Shown one piece after another: positions 1 to 8,634 of a DNA stretch of 17,123 bases. The position numbers and the translations under genes are program-made. Positions within the stretch are counted from its first letter, which is position 1; every line of letters begins with the position of its first letter. Origin of the DNA: AWTP1-13 sp041288195 (GTDB lineage: Bacteria > Pseudomonadota > Alphaproteobacteria > Rhizobiales > Hyphomicrobiaceae); the NCBI GenBank assembly GCA_041288195.1, contig JBGGME010000281.1, forward strand, positions 1 to 17,123, in the 5' to 3' direction. The notes under the pieces were generated by a model. That model had not been told where the DNA came from. It did no database searches and was given only the letters and a program-made list of their open reading frames with translations.

Positions 1-1
1 G

Positions 2-2233
<2,232 letters not shown>

Positions 2234-2263
2234 GCCGCCGGCTTGGGGGAGGGCGCAGGCAAA

Positions 2264-2650
2264 ATGGCAAGGAAGCTCATATCGTCGGGGTCCCGGTTCG
2301 AGGCCGAGATCGGCTATTCGCGTGCGGTCGTCGACGGCGACTGGGTCTTCGTCTCGGGGACGACCGGCTTCGACTACGCGACCATGACGATCTCGGACGA
2401 TATCGTCGCCCAGTGCGAGCAGGCCATGCGCAACATCGATGCGGCGCTGAAAGAGGCCGGAGCCTCCATGGCGGACGTGGTGCGGGTCACCTATATCCTG
2501 CCGCGCCGCGAGGACTTCGAGCCGTGCTGGCCGGTCCTCAAGAAATATCTGGGAGACGTCAGACCGGCGGCGACCATGATCCAAGCCGGCTTGGCCGATC
2601 CGAGAATATTGATCGAGATCGAGGTCACGGCGCGGCGCACGAGTCGCTAG
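2264..2650 (+). CDS. RidA family protein (YjgF/YER057c/UK114), subgroup lacking the deaminase arginine
   Basis: The product is 128 residues, the normal size for this trimeric cytoplasmic fold. Family hallmarks are VVDGDWVFVSGTTG (22-35), the helix around IDAALKEAGASMADVVRV (58-75) and the final strand ILIEIEVTARR. Canonical RidA hydrolyses reactive enamine/imine intermediates made by PLP enzymes, using an Arg in the motif PARS. Here the aligned stretch is RPAATMIQ, with Ala at about residue 103, so imine deaminase activity is doubtful; several Rid subfamilies lack this Arg and have no settled role. ATG 2264 was chosen because GGGGGAGGG lies 12-20 bases upstream of it and the Rid homology begins directly; a TTG at 2243 is in frame but adds only seven residues. 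It lies 30 bases after ppdK on the same strand, so cotranscription is likely but a functional link is inference. Its TAG stop overlaps the stop of the convergent gene. Confidence 0.9.
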   Translation: MARKLISSGSRFEAEIGYSRAVVDGDWVFVSGTTGFDYATMTISDDIVAQCEQAMRNIDAALKEAGASMADVVRVTYILPRREDFEPCWPVLKKYLGDVRPAATMIQAGLADPRILIEIEVTARRTSR

Positions 2651-2865
2651 AACGCTTGGCGGTCCTCGATCTCGTCGATGCCGGGGCGGCGCGGGCGGGG
2701 GCCCTTGTGGCTCGGCATCACCAGCAAGATGAGCAGCATCGGCGGTACCAGGAAGCTCCAAGCAGCCCAGAACGAATGGTCGCGACCCTTCGCGGATGCG
2801 ACGAGACCGCCGATGATCGCCGAGGCGATGGCAACCACGCCCCAAATAGCTACGATCTTGGCCAT
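2647..2865 (-). CDS. Small two-helix membrane protein, hypothetical
   Basis: The product is 72 residues. Two hydrophobic segments, about residues 4-24 and 33-50, are joined by a short charged loop (SAKGRDHS). A basic, proline-rich tail (SHKGPRPRRPG) follows and then an acidic end (DEIEDRQAF). By the positive-inside rule the tail and probably the N-terminus face the cytoplasm. ATG 2865 is preferred because GGGGA sits about six bases upstream on the minus strand; a TTG at 2877 is in frame but poorly placed. I do not recognise a named family, and no function can be given. It lies downstream of the NAD regulator on the same strand, but a repeat element of about 90 bases separates them. It converges on the RidA gene with a four-base overlap. 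Confidence 0.7.
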   Translation of the reverse strand: MAKIVAIWGVVAIASAIIGGLVASAKGRDHSFWAAWSFLVPPMLLILLVMPSHKGPRPRRPGIDEIEDRQAF

Positions 2866-2953
2866 GGCATTCCCCAATCCAGGCTGCGATGCAGCCCGGT
2901 TTGATTAGGGGTTAAACTGTGGCGAATTCAAGCAGTCTGCTGAGATTTGAACG

Positions 2954-3043
2954 GTCATCCCGGCGCTTGTCGCCGGGATCCACCCGGCTTCTTGCTGCAG
3001 AGCCAGCGGATAGTTGGATCCCGGGCACAAGGCCCGGGATGAC
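2954..3043. repeat. Paired-palindrome intergenic repeat (two inverted copies of a 29-base hairpin)
   Basis: Copy A at 2954-2982 and copy B at 3015-3043 (opposite strand) are the same 29-base unit, beginning GTCATCCCGG and ending CCGGGATCCA. Each forms a nine-pair hairpin: ATCCCGGCG/CGCCGGGAT at 2957-2965/2971-2979 and ATCCCGGGC/GCCCGGGAT at 3018-3026/3032-3040. Both have a five-base loop, cttgt or its complement acaag. The copies differ only inside the stem, and both arms change together, so pairing is kept. The whole 90 bases can therefore fold as two hairpins or as one long inverted repeat. Palindromes of this type are widespread between genes in alphaproteobacteria. A further GTCATCC at 3051 overlaps the stop codon of the NAD regulator. 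It may help end that transcript, though there is no T-tract. Confidence 0.85.
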
Positions 3044-3051
3044 AAATAGCG

Positions 3052-4095
3052 TCATCCCCGTCCGGCCCTGATCCGCACGCCGGGGGCGGGCCGCTCCAGC
3101 AAGACGTCGCGGCGGAAGCGGTAGAGCTGGGCCGGACGGCCGCCGGTGCGCAGGCGGAACTCGCCGGTGGGCTCGACCAGCCCGCCGGTCTCCACCAGGC
3201 GGCGAAAATTCTGCTTGTGCAGGTGCGGGCCCAGGATTGCCTCGACCGTCTTTTGCAGCTCGAACAGGGTGAACACCCCGGGCATCAGCTCGAACACCAC
3301 CGGCTGGCGCTTGACCGAGCGCCTGAGCTCGCCGATGGCGCTGGCGAGCACGTGCAGCTGATCGCCGAGCATCTGGTCCCGCAGCCGCGGCAACGGCCGA
3401 GCAAACACGGGATCGGCACTGGCAACCGAGCCATTGCGGGTATCTTCGAGCAGGCCCGCTTCGCTCAGGAGCTCGTAGCGATCGAGCGCTTTCTCCTCGT
3501 CCCAGCCGGTGCCGTCGCAGCCGAAGGCGATGCGCATCCGCTGGCCTCGCTCGTCCGCCTCCCTGTCGGAGCCCGACCGCGCCCAGGCCCTCAGGCGGGG
3601 CTCGATGATCTCCGTCAGGCACCCGGGCTTGCCACGGCGCCAGTCCTCCCATGGGAAGTAGGCGTACCAGCTGCGCCAGCTGGCGCCGTCGCGGTCGTTG
3701 ATGCGCGACGGGTCGACCAGCGCCAGGTAGCTCACGGCGACGCCGGGCTCGTTGGCCGCTTGCGCTGAGCCGTTGGATGCGACGGGCGCGCCGAGCGTGC
3801 AGATCTGGCGCGTGGCCCCGAGCTTGATGCCGACCTTGGCCTGCACGCAGGAGCGCAGCGCTGTCTCCAGGCTGCCATCGTGCAGACGTGGGGAGAAAAG
3901 CCCGCAGGGGAGCGCGCCGTCGCCGCTGTTGCGCTCTTCGCGGCGCTCGGCCACGACGGCCACCACGGGCTCGTCGCCCTGCACGGCGAGGATCGCAGCG
4001 TTCAAGCCGACTGCGATCCGCTCAACCTTCTGTACCGCCTGTACCTGCAACTTTGCTTGCAGCGCAACGTGCGGATCGTGCGCGGCTGTATCCAT
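3052..4095 (-). CDS. nadQ: NAD-metabolism transcriptional regulator, NadQ-like (NUDIX-derived domain plus winged helix)
   Basis: The product is 347 residues. The N-terminal part (about 25-180) looks like a NUDIX-derived sensor: ERIAVGLNAAILAV opens it, and the NUDIX-box position reads LPCGLFSPRLHDG...ETALRSCVQAKVGI, in which the catalytic REUxEE acids are missing. The motif WYAYFPWEDWR and the helical stretch WDEEKALDRYELLSEAGLL follow. The C-terminal part (about 250-335) is a winged-helix DNA-binding domain with VVFELMPGVFTLFELQKTVE, LHKQNFRRLVE and GGRPAQLYRFRR. This order is that of the alphaproteobacterial NAD regulator NadQ (COG4111), which controls NAD biosynthesis genes; NrtR has the same architecture but is a separate family. 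ATG 4095 was chosen because GGGG lies seven to ten bases upstream; an in-frame TTG at 4125 falls inside an imperfect palindrome. No nad genes lie within the window, so it would act on distant targets. Confidence 0.82.
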   Translation of the reverse strand: MDTAAHDPHVALQAKLQVQAVQKVERIAVGLNAAILAVQGDEPVVAVVAERREERNSGDGALPCGLFSPRLHDGSLETALRSCVQAKVGIKLGATRQICTLGAPVASNGSAQAANEPGVAVSYLALVDPSRINDRDGASWRSWYAYFPWEDWRRGKPGCLTEIIEPRLRAWARSGSDREADERGQRMRIAFGCDGTGWDEEKALDRYELLSEAGLLEDTRNGSVASADPVFARPLPRLRDQMLGDQLHVLASAIGELRRSVKRQPVVFELMPGVFTLFELQKTVEAILGPHLHKQNFRRLVETGGLVEPTGEFRLRTGGRPAQLYRFRRDVLLERPAPGVRIRAGRG

Positions 4096-4109
4096 GAAAA
4101 CCCCGAAAG

Positions 4110-4127
4110 CCTCGATCAAAATCAAGG
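4110..4127. promoter_or_regulatory. Imperfect 18-base palindrome just upstream of the NAD regulator start
   Basis: On the plus strand CCTCGAT and ATCAAGG flank a four-base centre, pairing at six of seven positions. The site ends 14 bases before the ATG of the regulator at 4095, where an autorepressor could act. I cannot confirm that it matches the known NadQ operator, so this is only a position-based suggestion. Confidence 0.25.
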
Positions 4128-4216
4128 CTCTAGGTTAGGCGGCGATAGTGGCCGCTTTTTGTGCCAAGTGCGGCACGGACGGGGCGATTGCTCGATCCTG
4201 CGCGCTTTCCGCTCGA

Positions 4217-4792
4217 TCAATCCGAATGATCGGCGGGGATCGAGAAGGGGACGGCTTCGCTGGCAGGGATGCCGCGGCCAATGCTCTCGACGGCGCGCAC
4301 CATGCGGCCCTGGCGGCCGAGCGCGGCGTCGGCGAGCCGGACCATCAGGCGGTTGGGATAGGCCGTCGGCGAGGCTGCCCGCAGCCGCGCGGCGATCAGT
4401 TCCTCGGATGCATCGGGATTGATGGCGCACAGCGCCGTGTAGGCGGCAGCCGTCGAGCGGCTGATGCCCGCCCAGCAGTGCACGACGATCGGGCCCTCGC
4501 CGCCCCATGCGTGGGCGAACTCGATCAGCTGGTCGATGTGCTCCCTGCCGGGGGCGGCGTAGCCGACCAGCGGCTCGGAGATGTCGTGGATGTGAAAGCG
4601 GATGTGGCGGTCGGGCAGGATCAGCCGCGGCGTCTCGACGATGATCTCGTCCTGCAGCCAGGTGAGCAGGTGCGAGGCCTTGCTGCTCTCCACGGTATGG
4701 GGCACCGCGCTCAGCGGGCACACGTGGATGGCGCCGGACTTGCGTGCGCGCCCGAGCGTGCTCTTTGCCGAGGCTGGCTTGCTCGATGTCAT
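4217..4792 (-). CDS. Dual-specificity/tyrosine phosphatase family protein
   Basis: The product is 191 residues. The Cys-based phosphatase signature is clear: VVHCWAGISRST, with nucleophile Cys106 and phosphate-binding Arg112 (CX5R). The general acid is probably Asp70 in HDISEP, at the usual 30-40 residues before the Cys. It should hydrolyse a phosphoester through a cysteinyl-phosphate intermediate in the cytoplasm. The substrate could be phosphotyrosine, phosphoserine/threonine or a non-protein phosphate; the sequence does not decide. ATG 4792 has GAGGA four bases upstream on the minus strand. It follows the HD hydrolase gene by 66 bases on the same strand and may be the last gene of the ygfZ-tag-HD cluster. 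No signal peptide or membrane segment is seen. Confidence 0.85.
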   Translation of the reverse strand: MTSSKPASAKSTLGRARKSGAIHVCPLSAVPHTVESSKASHLLTWLQDEIIVETPRLILPDRHIRFHIHDISEPLVGYAAPGREHIDQLIEFAHAWGGEGPIVVHCWAGISRSTAAAYTALCAINPDASEELIAARLRAASPTAYPNRLMVRLADAALGRQGRMVRAVESIGRGIPASEAVPFSIPADHSD

Positions 4793-4858
4793 CGGTCCTC
4801 GTCGGTAGCGGTTGGCCGCGGTGCAGATGGCACATTCATGTGTCGAAACTTCGGGCGT

Positions 4859-5506
4859 CTATTCCTGCGACAGGTCCCTGGAGAGCTCATCGAAGCGGGT
4901 GAGAAATGCCGCCTGGGCCTCGGCGACCGACACCGCCCCCAGCGACTCCAGCCGCCGGCGCAAAGCGTCGGGCACGTTGCGGCGCACACCGAAGTAGCGG
5001 TTGGCCTCGGTGTCCGAAAAGCCCGCAAGCCCGGTCGCCTCGTAGTAGGCGGCAATGCGGTCGGCCATCTTGATCGCCATGGTGATGCGCTCGGGAAGCT
5101 GCGGCGGCAGGCCGAAACGGCGGTGGATGGCCTCCAGCAGCCGCCCCTCGAACGCCTTGTAGTCGAGGCCGATGGCGGCCTTGAACGGGCTGATGAGGTC
5201 GCCGATCACGTACTCGGGCGCGTCGTGCAGGAGGGCTGCGAGCCGCCAGCGGTGCGTGAAATCCGGGTGGATGGCGATGGCGACCTCCTCCACCAGCAGC
5301 GCGTGCTGGGCGACGGAGTAGGCGTGCTCGCCGACCGTCTGGCCGTTCCAGCGCGCGACGCGGGCAAGCCCATGAGCGATGTCCTCGATCTCGATGTCCT
5401 TGGGCGCCGGATCGAGCAGGTCGAGGCGTCGGCCCGAGAGCATGCGCTGCCAGGCCCGCTGGGTGCGGGGCAGCTCGGCGCGGCTCGTGGCCTTCTCGTC
5501 GCTCAT
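4859..5506 (-). CDS. HD-domain hydrolase (YfbR-like nucleotidase family)
   Basis: The product is 215 residues. Metal-binding HD motifs appear in order: His61 in GEHAYSVAQHALLV, His94-Asp95 in LLHDAPEYVIGD, and Asp149 in KMADRIAAYYEA. This is the pattern of the HD family typified by E. coli YfbR, a metal-dependent 5'-deoxynucleotidase. Here the substrate is not proven; members in this order are usually called simply HD family hydrolases. ATG 5506 (MSDEKATS) was chosen over a TTG at 5533 because it lies seven bases after the tag stop codon, with GAGAGACGG immediately upstream. The tight spacing to tag implies one transcript. A nucleotide-pool role would fit beside a DNA repair gene, but that is inference. 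Confidence 0.88.
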   Translation of the reverse strand: MSDEKATSRAELPRTQRAWQRMLSGRRLDLLDPAPKDIEIEDIAHGLARVARWNGQTVGEHAYSVAQHALLVEEVAIAIHPDFTHRWRLAALLHDAPEYVIGDLISPFKAAIGLDYKAFEGRLLEAIHRRFGLPPQLPERITMAIKMADRIAAYYEATGLAGFSDTEANRYFGVRRNVPDALRRRLESLGAVSVAEAQAAFLTRFDELSRDLSQE

Positions 5507-5513
5507 CCGTCTC

Positions 5514-6155
5514 TCAGGCTTGCGCCCGCACAAGCGGCGCCTTGAACCGTCGCTGCAGGTCGGCGCAGGGGCCGTGCCGATGGCAGCTCACCAGGTGATC
5601 ATTGACCATGCCTGTCGCCTGCATGAAAGCATAGATCGTCGTCGGACCGACAAAGCGGAAGCCTTCCACCTTCAGCGCCTTGGAGATGGCCTTGGAGGTC
5701 GGCGTCTCGGCCGGCACCGACTTGAAGCTCTCGTGCCTGTTGATCTGCGGGCGTCCGTCGAGAAAATCCCAGAGGAAGCCTGCAAGGCTCATGCGCTTCT
5801 GCAGCTTCAGGATCGCCTTGGCGTTGTCGATGGTGGCCTCGATCTTGAGCCGGTTGCGCACGATGCCGACATCATCCATCAGCCGGGCGATATCCTTGGC
5901 GCCGTAGCGGGCGATGCGCGCCGGCTCGAAGCGATGGAAGGCCTCTCGGAAGTTCTCGCGCTTCCTGAGGATCGTCAGCCACGACAGGCCCGACTGGAAT
6001 CCCTCCAGCACCAGCTTCTCGAACAGCGCGCGGTCGTCGGTCTTGGGTACGCCCCACTCCTCGTCGTGGTAGCGCGCATAGAGCGGGTCGGCGATGCCGC
6101 CCCACGGGCAGCGCACGATTTCGGCGACGACCGCTGGCTTTGGTTTCGCACTCAT
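5514..6155 (-). CDS. tag: DNA-3-methyladenine glycosylase I
   Basis: The product is 213 residues, close to the roughly 190 of E. coli Tag. It removes 3-methyladenine from alkylated DNA by cleaving the N-glycosidic bond, starting base excision repair. Family motifs are RCPWG (15-19), YHDEEWGVP (29-37), FEKLVLEGFQSGLSW (45-59), VEGFRFVGPTTIYAFMQA (163-180) and VNDHLVSCHRH (184-194). The structural zinc ligands of this helix-hairpin-helix glycosylase correspond to Cys16, His30, His187 and Cys191, all present. Glu51 in LEGFQ matches the base-binding acid. Its ATG overlaps the ygfZ stop as ATGA at 6152-6155, so translation is probably coupled. The HD hydrolase follows after seven bases. Confidence 0.95.
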   Translation of the reverse strand: MSAKPKPAVVAEIVRCPWGGIADPLYARYHDEEWGVPKTDDRALFEKLVLEGFQSGLSWLTILRKRENFREAFHRFEPARIARYGAKDIARLMDDVGIVRNRLKIEATIDNAKAILKLQKRMSLAGFLWDFLDGRPQINRHESFKSVPAETPTSKAISKALKVEGFRFVGPTTIYAFMQATGMVNDHLVSCHRHGPCADLQRRFKAPLVRAQA

Positions 6156-7051
6156 GGCGTCTCCGCCGCTTCGGCAGGCTCGAGGGCAAACTTGGCCCAG
6201 CCAGGCTTGCGCAACGTTATGGCCACCTCGCCCGCCGTCAACGCCTGGCCCTTGGCCTTGGCCTCCACGGCGCGATCGAGCCGCAACAACGCCAGCGCCT
6301 GCCGGCCGGCGACCGAGCCGACCGTGCCGATGGTGGCCTCGCCTGCCTTGATCTCGCCTCCGGAGGCAAGCGGCGCCGCGCCCTCGATCGGCACCACGCG
6401 CTTGCGCACGCTTGCGCGGTTCTGCATGCGGCTCACGACCTCCTGGCCGACGTAGCAGCCCTTGGTGAAGGACACCCCATGCAGCTGATCGAGGTCGGCC
6501 TCGTGCGGGAACGCATCGCCGAGGGGATAGTCCTTGCCGCCCTCCGGCACGCCGAGCGCAATGCGATGCGCGTGGTAGGCCTCCGCCGTCGCCTCCTCCC
6601 CGTTCGTGGCGGCGGAGATATCAGCCGCGAACTTCGCCTCGGCCAGGATGCGGAAGCCGAGTGCGGCGAGCCTCGGGTCGGCGAAGGATACGGTGCCGGT
6701 CGTCTCGCCGGAGCTGTGCGCAGCATCGCCCCACAGCGCGAGCACGCGGTAGTCGTCGCTGGCATCCGCGATCGCGACCTTGGCGCGCAGCTTGTAGAGG
6801 TTGAGGCGCTTGGCGAGGTCGGCGGCTTTGTCGCGCGCGGTGTCGAGCAGAAAGCCGTCGCCGGCTTTCACGACGAAGAACTCGAACAGGATCTTGCCCT
6901 GCGGGGTGAGCAGCGCGGCGTGAAGGGCCGGCTGCGAGGCCAGCAGGTTCATGTCGTTGGTGATGATCCCCTGCAGCAGCTTCTCGGCGTCCGTGCCCGA
7001 AACACGGACCACGCCGCGGTCGGCAAGCAGGGCGATCTGTGCGGACGACAT
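6152..7051 (-). CDS. ygfZ: YgfZ/GcvT-type folate-binding protein (iron-sulfur cluster protein repair)
   Basis: The product is 299 residues from ATG 7051 (MSSAQIALL). YgfZ proteins bind tetrahydrofolate and help make or maintain some [4Fe-4S] enzymes; they resemble the T-protein of glycine cleavage but are not part of it. Visible features: the N-terminal GcvT-like fold (VVRVSGTDAEKLLQGIITND at 14-33, then LTPQGKILFEFFV), the diagnostic motif FTKGCYVGQEVVSRM with conserved Cys199, and a C-terminal barrel from about residue 215. Signature and length agree with alphaproteobacterial YgfZ. The reading frame stays open about 160 codons upstream, but that part overlaps dihydroorotase on the other strand and has no homology. 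It is the first gene of the minus-strand cluster and overlaps tag by four bases. Confidence 0.93.
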   Translation of the reverse strand: MSSAQIALLADRGVVRVSGTDAEKLLQGIITNDMNLLASQPALHAALLTPQGKILFEFFVVKAGDGFLLDTARDKAADLAKRLNLYKLRAKVAIADASDDYRVLALWGDAAHSSGETTGTVSFADPRLAALGFRILAEAKFAADISAATNGEEATAEAYHAHRIALGVPEGGKDYPLGDAFPHEADLDQLHGVSFTKGCYVGQEVVSRMQNRASVRKRVVPIEGAAPLASGGEIKAGEATIGTVGSVAGRQALALLRLDRAVEAKAKGQALTAGEVAITLRKPGWAKFALEPAEAAETP

Positions 7052-7101
7052 CTGCAGCCGGTCCCGTGTCGATAACGTCAAGGCGCGCGCTGTACATCGC
7101 T

Positions 7102-7173
7102 CGAGGTCTGCTATACCTCGCTCGCAGAGGTAAGCACAGCCGCCCCGGGGCGCAAGCGCAGCCGTCTCGAGAC
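7102..7173 (+). promoter_or_regulatory. Palindrome-rich leader between ygfZ and dihydroorotase
   Basis: GAGGT at 7103, ACCTC at 7115 and GAGGT at 7127 begin exactly 12 bases apart, so the central copy can pair with either flank but not both. A perfect palindrome CGCCCCGGGGCG follows at 7141-7152. Another, GTCTCGAGAC, lies at 7164-7173, ending five bases before the ATG of the dihydroorotase gene, where a ribosome binding site would be expected; no good Shine-Dalgarno is visible. TATACC at 7112-7117 resembles a -10 box with a poor -35 (TGTACA at 7091, spacing 15). An operator or a translation-controlling leader is possible; function is inferred from structure only. Confidence 0.35.
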
Positions 7174-7178
7174 ATCTC

Positions 7179-8504
7179 ATGACCCACAGCTTCGATCTCA
7201 TCGTCAGGGGCGGAACCGTCGTCAACCACGACGGCATCGGCGTGCGCGACATTGCGATGACAGGCGGCCGGATCGCCCAGATCGGCAACCTGTCGGGGGC
7301 CGCTGCGGCGGAGACGATCGATGCCGCGGGCCTGCATGTGCTGCCGGGCGTGATCGACACCCAGGTCCACTTCCGCGAGCCGGGGCTGGAGCACAAGGAG
7401 GACCTGGAGACCGGCAGCCGCGCGGCGGTGGCGGGCGGCGTCACGGCCGTGTTCGAGATGCCCAACACCAAGCCGCTCACGACCTCCGCGGAAGCGCTCG
7501 CCGACAAGGTGGCCCGCGCGCGCAACCGCATGTTCTGCGATTTTGCCTTCTACGTCGGCGCCACGCGCGAGAACGTCGACGAGCTCCCCGCGCTGGAGCG
7601 GCTGGAGGCTTCGGCCGGCATCAAGGTGTTCATGGGTGCCTCCACCGGCGACCTGCTGGTCGAGGACGAGGCCACCCTCGATCGCATCATCGCCACGATC
7701 AGCCGGCGCGCCGCATTCCACTCCGAGGACGAGGCCATGCTGCGGGCGCGCGCCAATCTGCGGCGCCACGGCGATCCCTCATCTCACCCAGTGTGGCGCA
7801 ACGAGGAAGCGGCGCTGACGGCAACCCAGCGCCTGGTGCGGCTGGCCGAGAAGCACGGCAAGCGCGTGCACGTGCTGCATGTGTCGACCGCCGAAGAGAT
7901 GGCGTTCCTCGCGGAGCACAAGGACTGGGCCAGCGTCGAGGTCACGCCGCATCATCTCACGCTCGTGGCGCCGGACTGCTATGAGCGCCTGGGCACCTTC
8001 GCGCAGATGAACCCGCCCGTGCGCGACGAGAAGCATCGCGCTGCGATCTGGTCGGCGCTCGCCAACGGCGTCGTCGACGTGCTGGGCTCCGACCACGCCC
8101 CGCACACGCGCGAGGAGAAGGAGCACGCCTACCCCGAGAGCCACTCCGGCATGACCGGCGTGCAGACGCTGGTCCCCATCATGCTCGACCACGTCAATGC
8201 CGGCCGCCTGAGCCTCGAGCGCTTCGTCGACCTCACCAGCGCCGGCCCGCAGCGCCTGTTCGGCATCCGCGGCAAGGGCCGCATCGCCGTGGGCTACGAC
8301 GCCGACCTCACCATCGTCGACATGAAGCGTCGCGAGACGATTCGCAACGGCTGGATCGAATCGCGCTGCGGCTGGACGCCCTACGACGGCGTCTCGGTGC
8401 AGGGCTGGCCTGTCGGCACTATTCTGCGCGGCCGCCGCGCCATGTGGGACGGCAACATCCTCGGCCCCGCCACCGGCACTCCCGTGCGGTTCTACGAGGG
8501 TTAG
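7179..8504 (+). CDS. pyrC: Dihydroorotase (class I, amidohydrolase superfamily)
   Basis: The product is 441 residues, normal for class I dihydroorotase, which cyclises carbamoyl-aspartate to dihydroorotate in pyrimidine synthesis. Motifs run in order: PGVIDTQVHFREPG (56-69), VFEMPNTKP (91-99), AGIKVFMGAS with the lysine that is carboxylated in this family (Lys149), FHSEDE (His181), HVLHVST (His234), QMNPPVR and VLGSDHAPHT (Asp305). The usual metal pair HxH is QxH here: Gln62 replaces the first His, while His64 and the other ligands remain. From memory, a related group of alphaproteobacterial dihydroorotases also carries this Gln. It may therefore be a real subgroup with altered metal use or a related cyclic-amide hydrolase. 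ATG 7179 is the only sensible start. It is divergent from ygfZ across 127 bases; pyrB is not adjacent. Confidence 0.9.
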   Translation: MTHSFDLIVRGGTVVNHDGIGVRDIAMTGGRIAQIGNLSGAAAAETIDAAGLHVLPGVIDTQVHFREPGLEHKEDLETGSRAAVAGGVTAVFEMPNTKPLTTSAEALADKVARARNRMFCDFAFYVGATRENVDELPALERLEASAGIKVFMGASTGDLLVEDEATLDRIIATISRRAAFHSEDEAMLRARANLRRHGDPSSHPVWRNEEAALTATQRLVRLAEKHGKRVHVLHVSTAEEMAFLAEHKDWASVEVTPHHLTLVAPDCYERLGTFAQMNPPVRDEKHRAAIWSALANGVVDVLGSDHAPHTREEKEHAYPESHSGMTGVQTLVPIMLDHVNAGRLSLERFVDLTSAGPQRLFGIRGKGRIAVGYDADLTIVDMKRRETIRNGWIESRCGWTPYDGVSVQGWPVGTILRGRRAMWDGNILGPATGTPVRFYEG

Positions 8505-8634
8505 AATCCGACGCCGCGTGCGTCATCGCAGACCCCACCGTGCGGGCGCGTGGTGCCAACCAATGTCGCAAAAGGCAAACTCGTGCGACATATGAGGAAT
8601 GGCTCTATTGAGCTATATTCCCGTGGGGGCCTGG

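Noticed and set aside
4096..4125. TTG 4125 as the start of the NAD regulator
   Set aside because: ATG 4095 has a better ribosome site, and the extra ten residues lie within the upstream palindrome.
4139..4160. GCGGC-loop-GCCGC followed by TTTTT as a terminator
   Set aside because: It is oriented for the plus strand, but both flanking genes read on the minus strand, and the stem has only five pairs.
7052..7531. An N-terminal extension of about 160 residues for YgfZ
   Set aside because: It is antisense to the 5' part of dihydroorotase and has no homology. The YgfZ fold starts right at ATG 7051.
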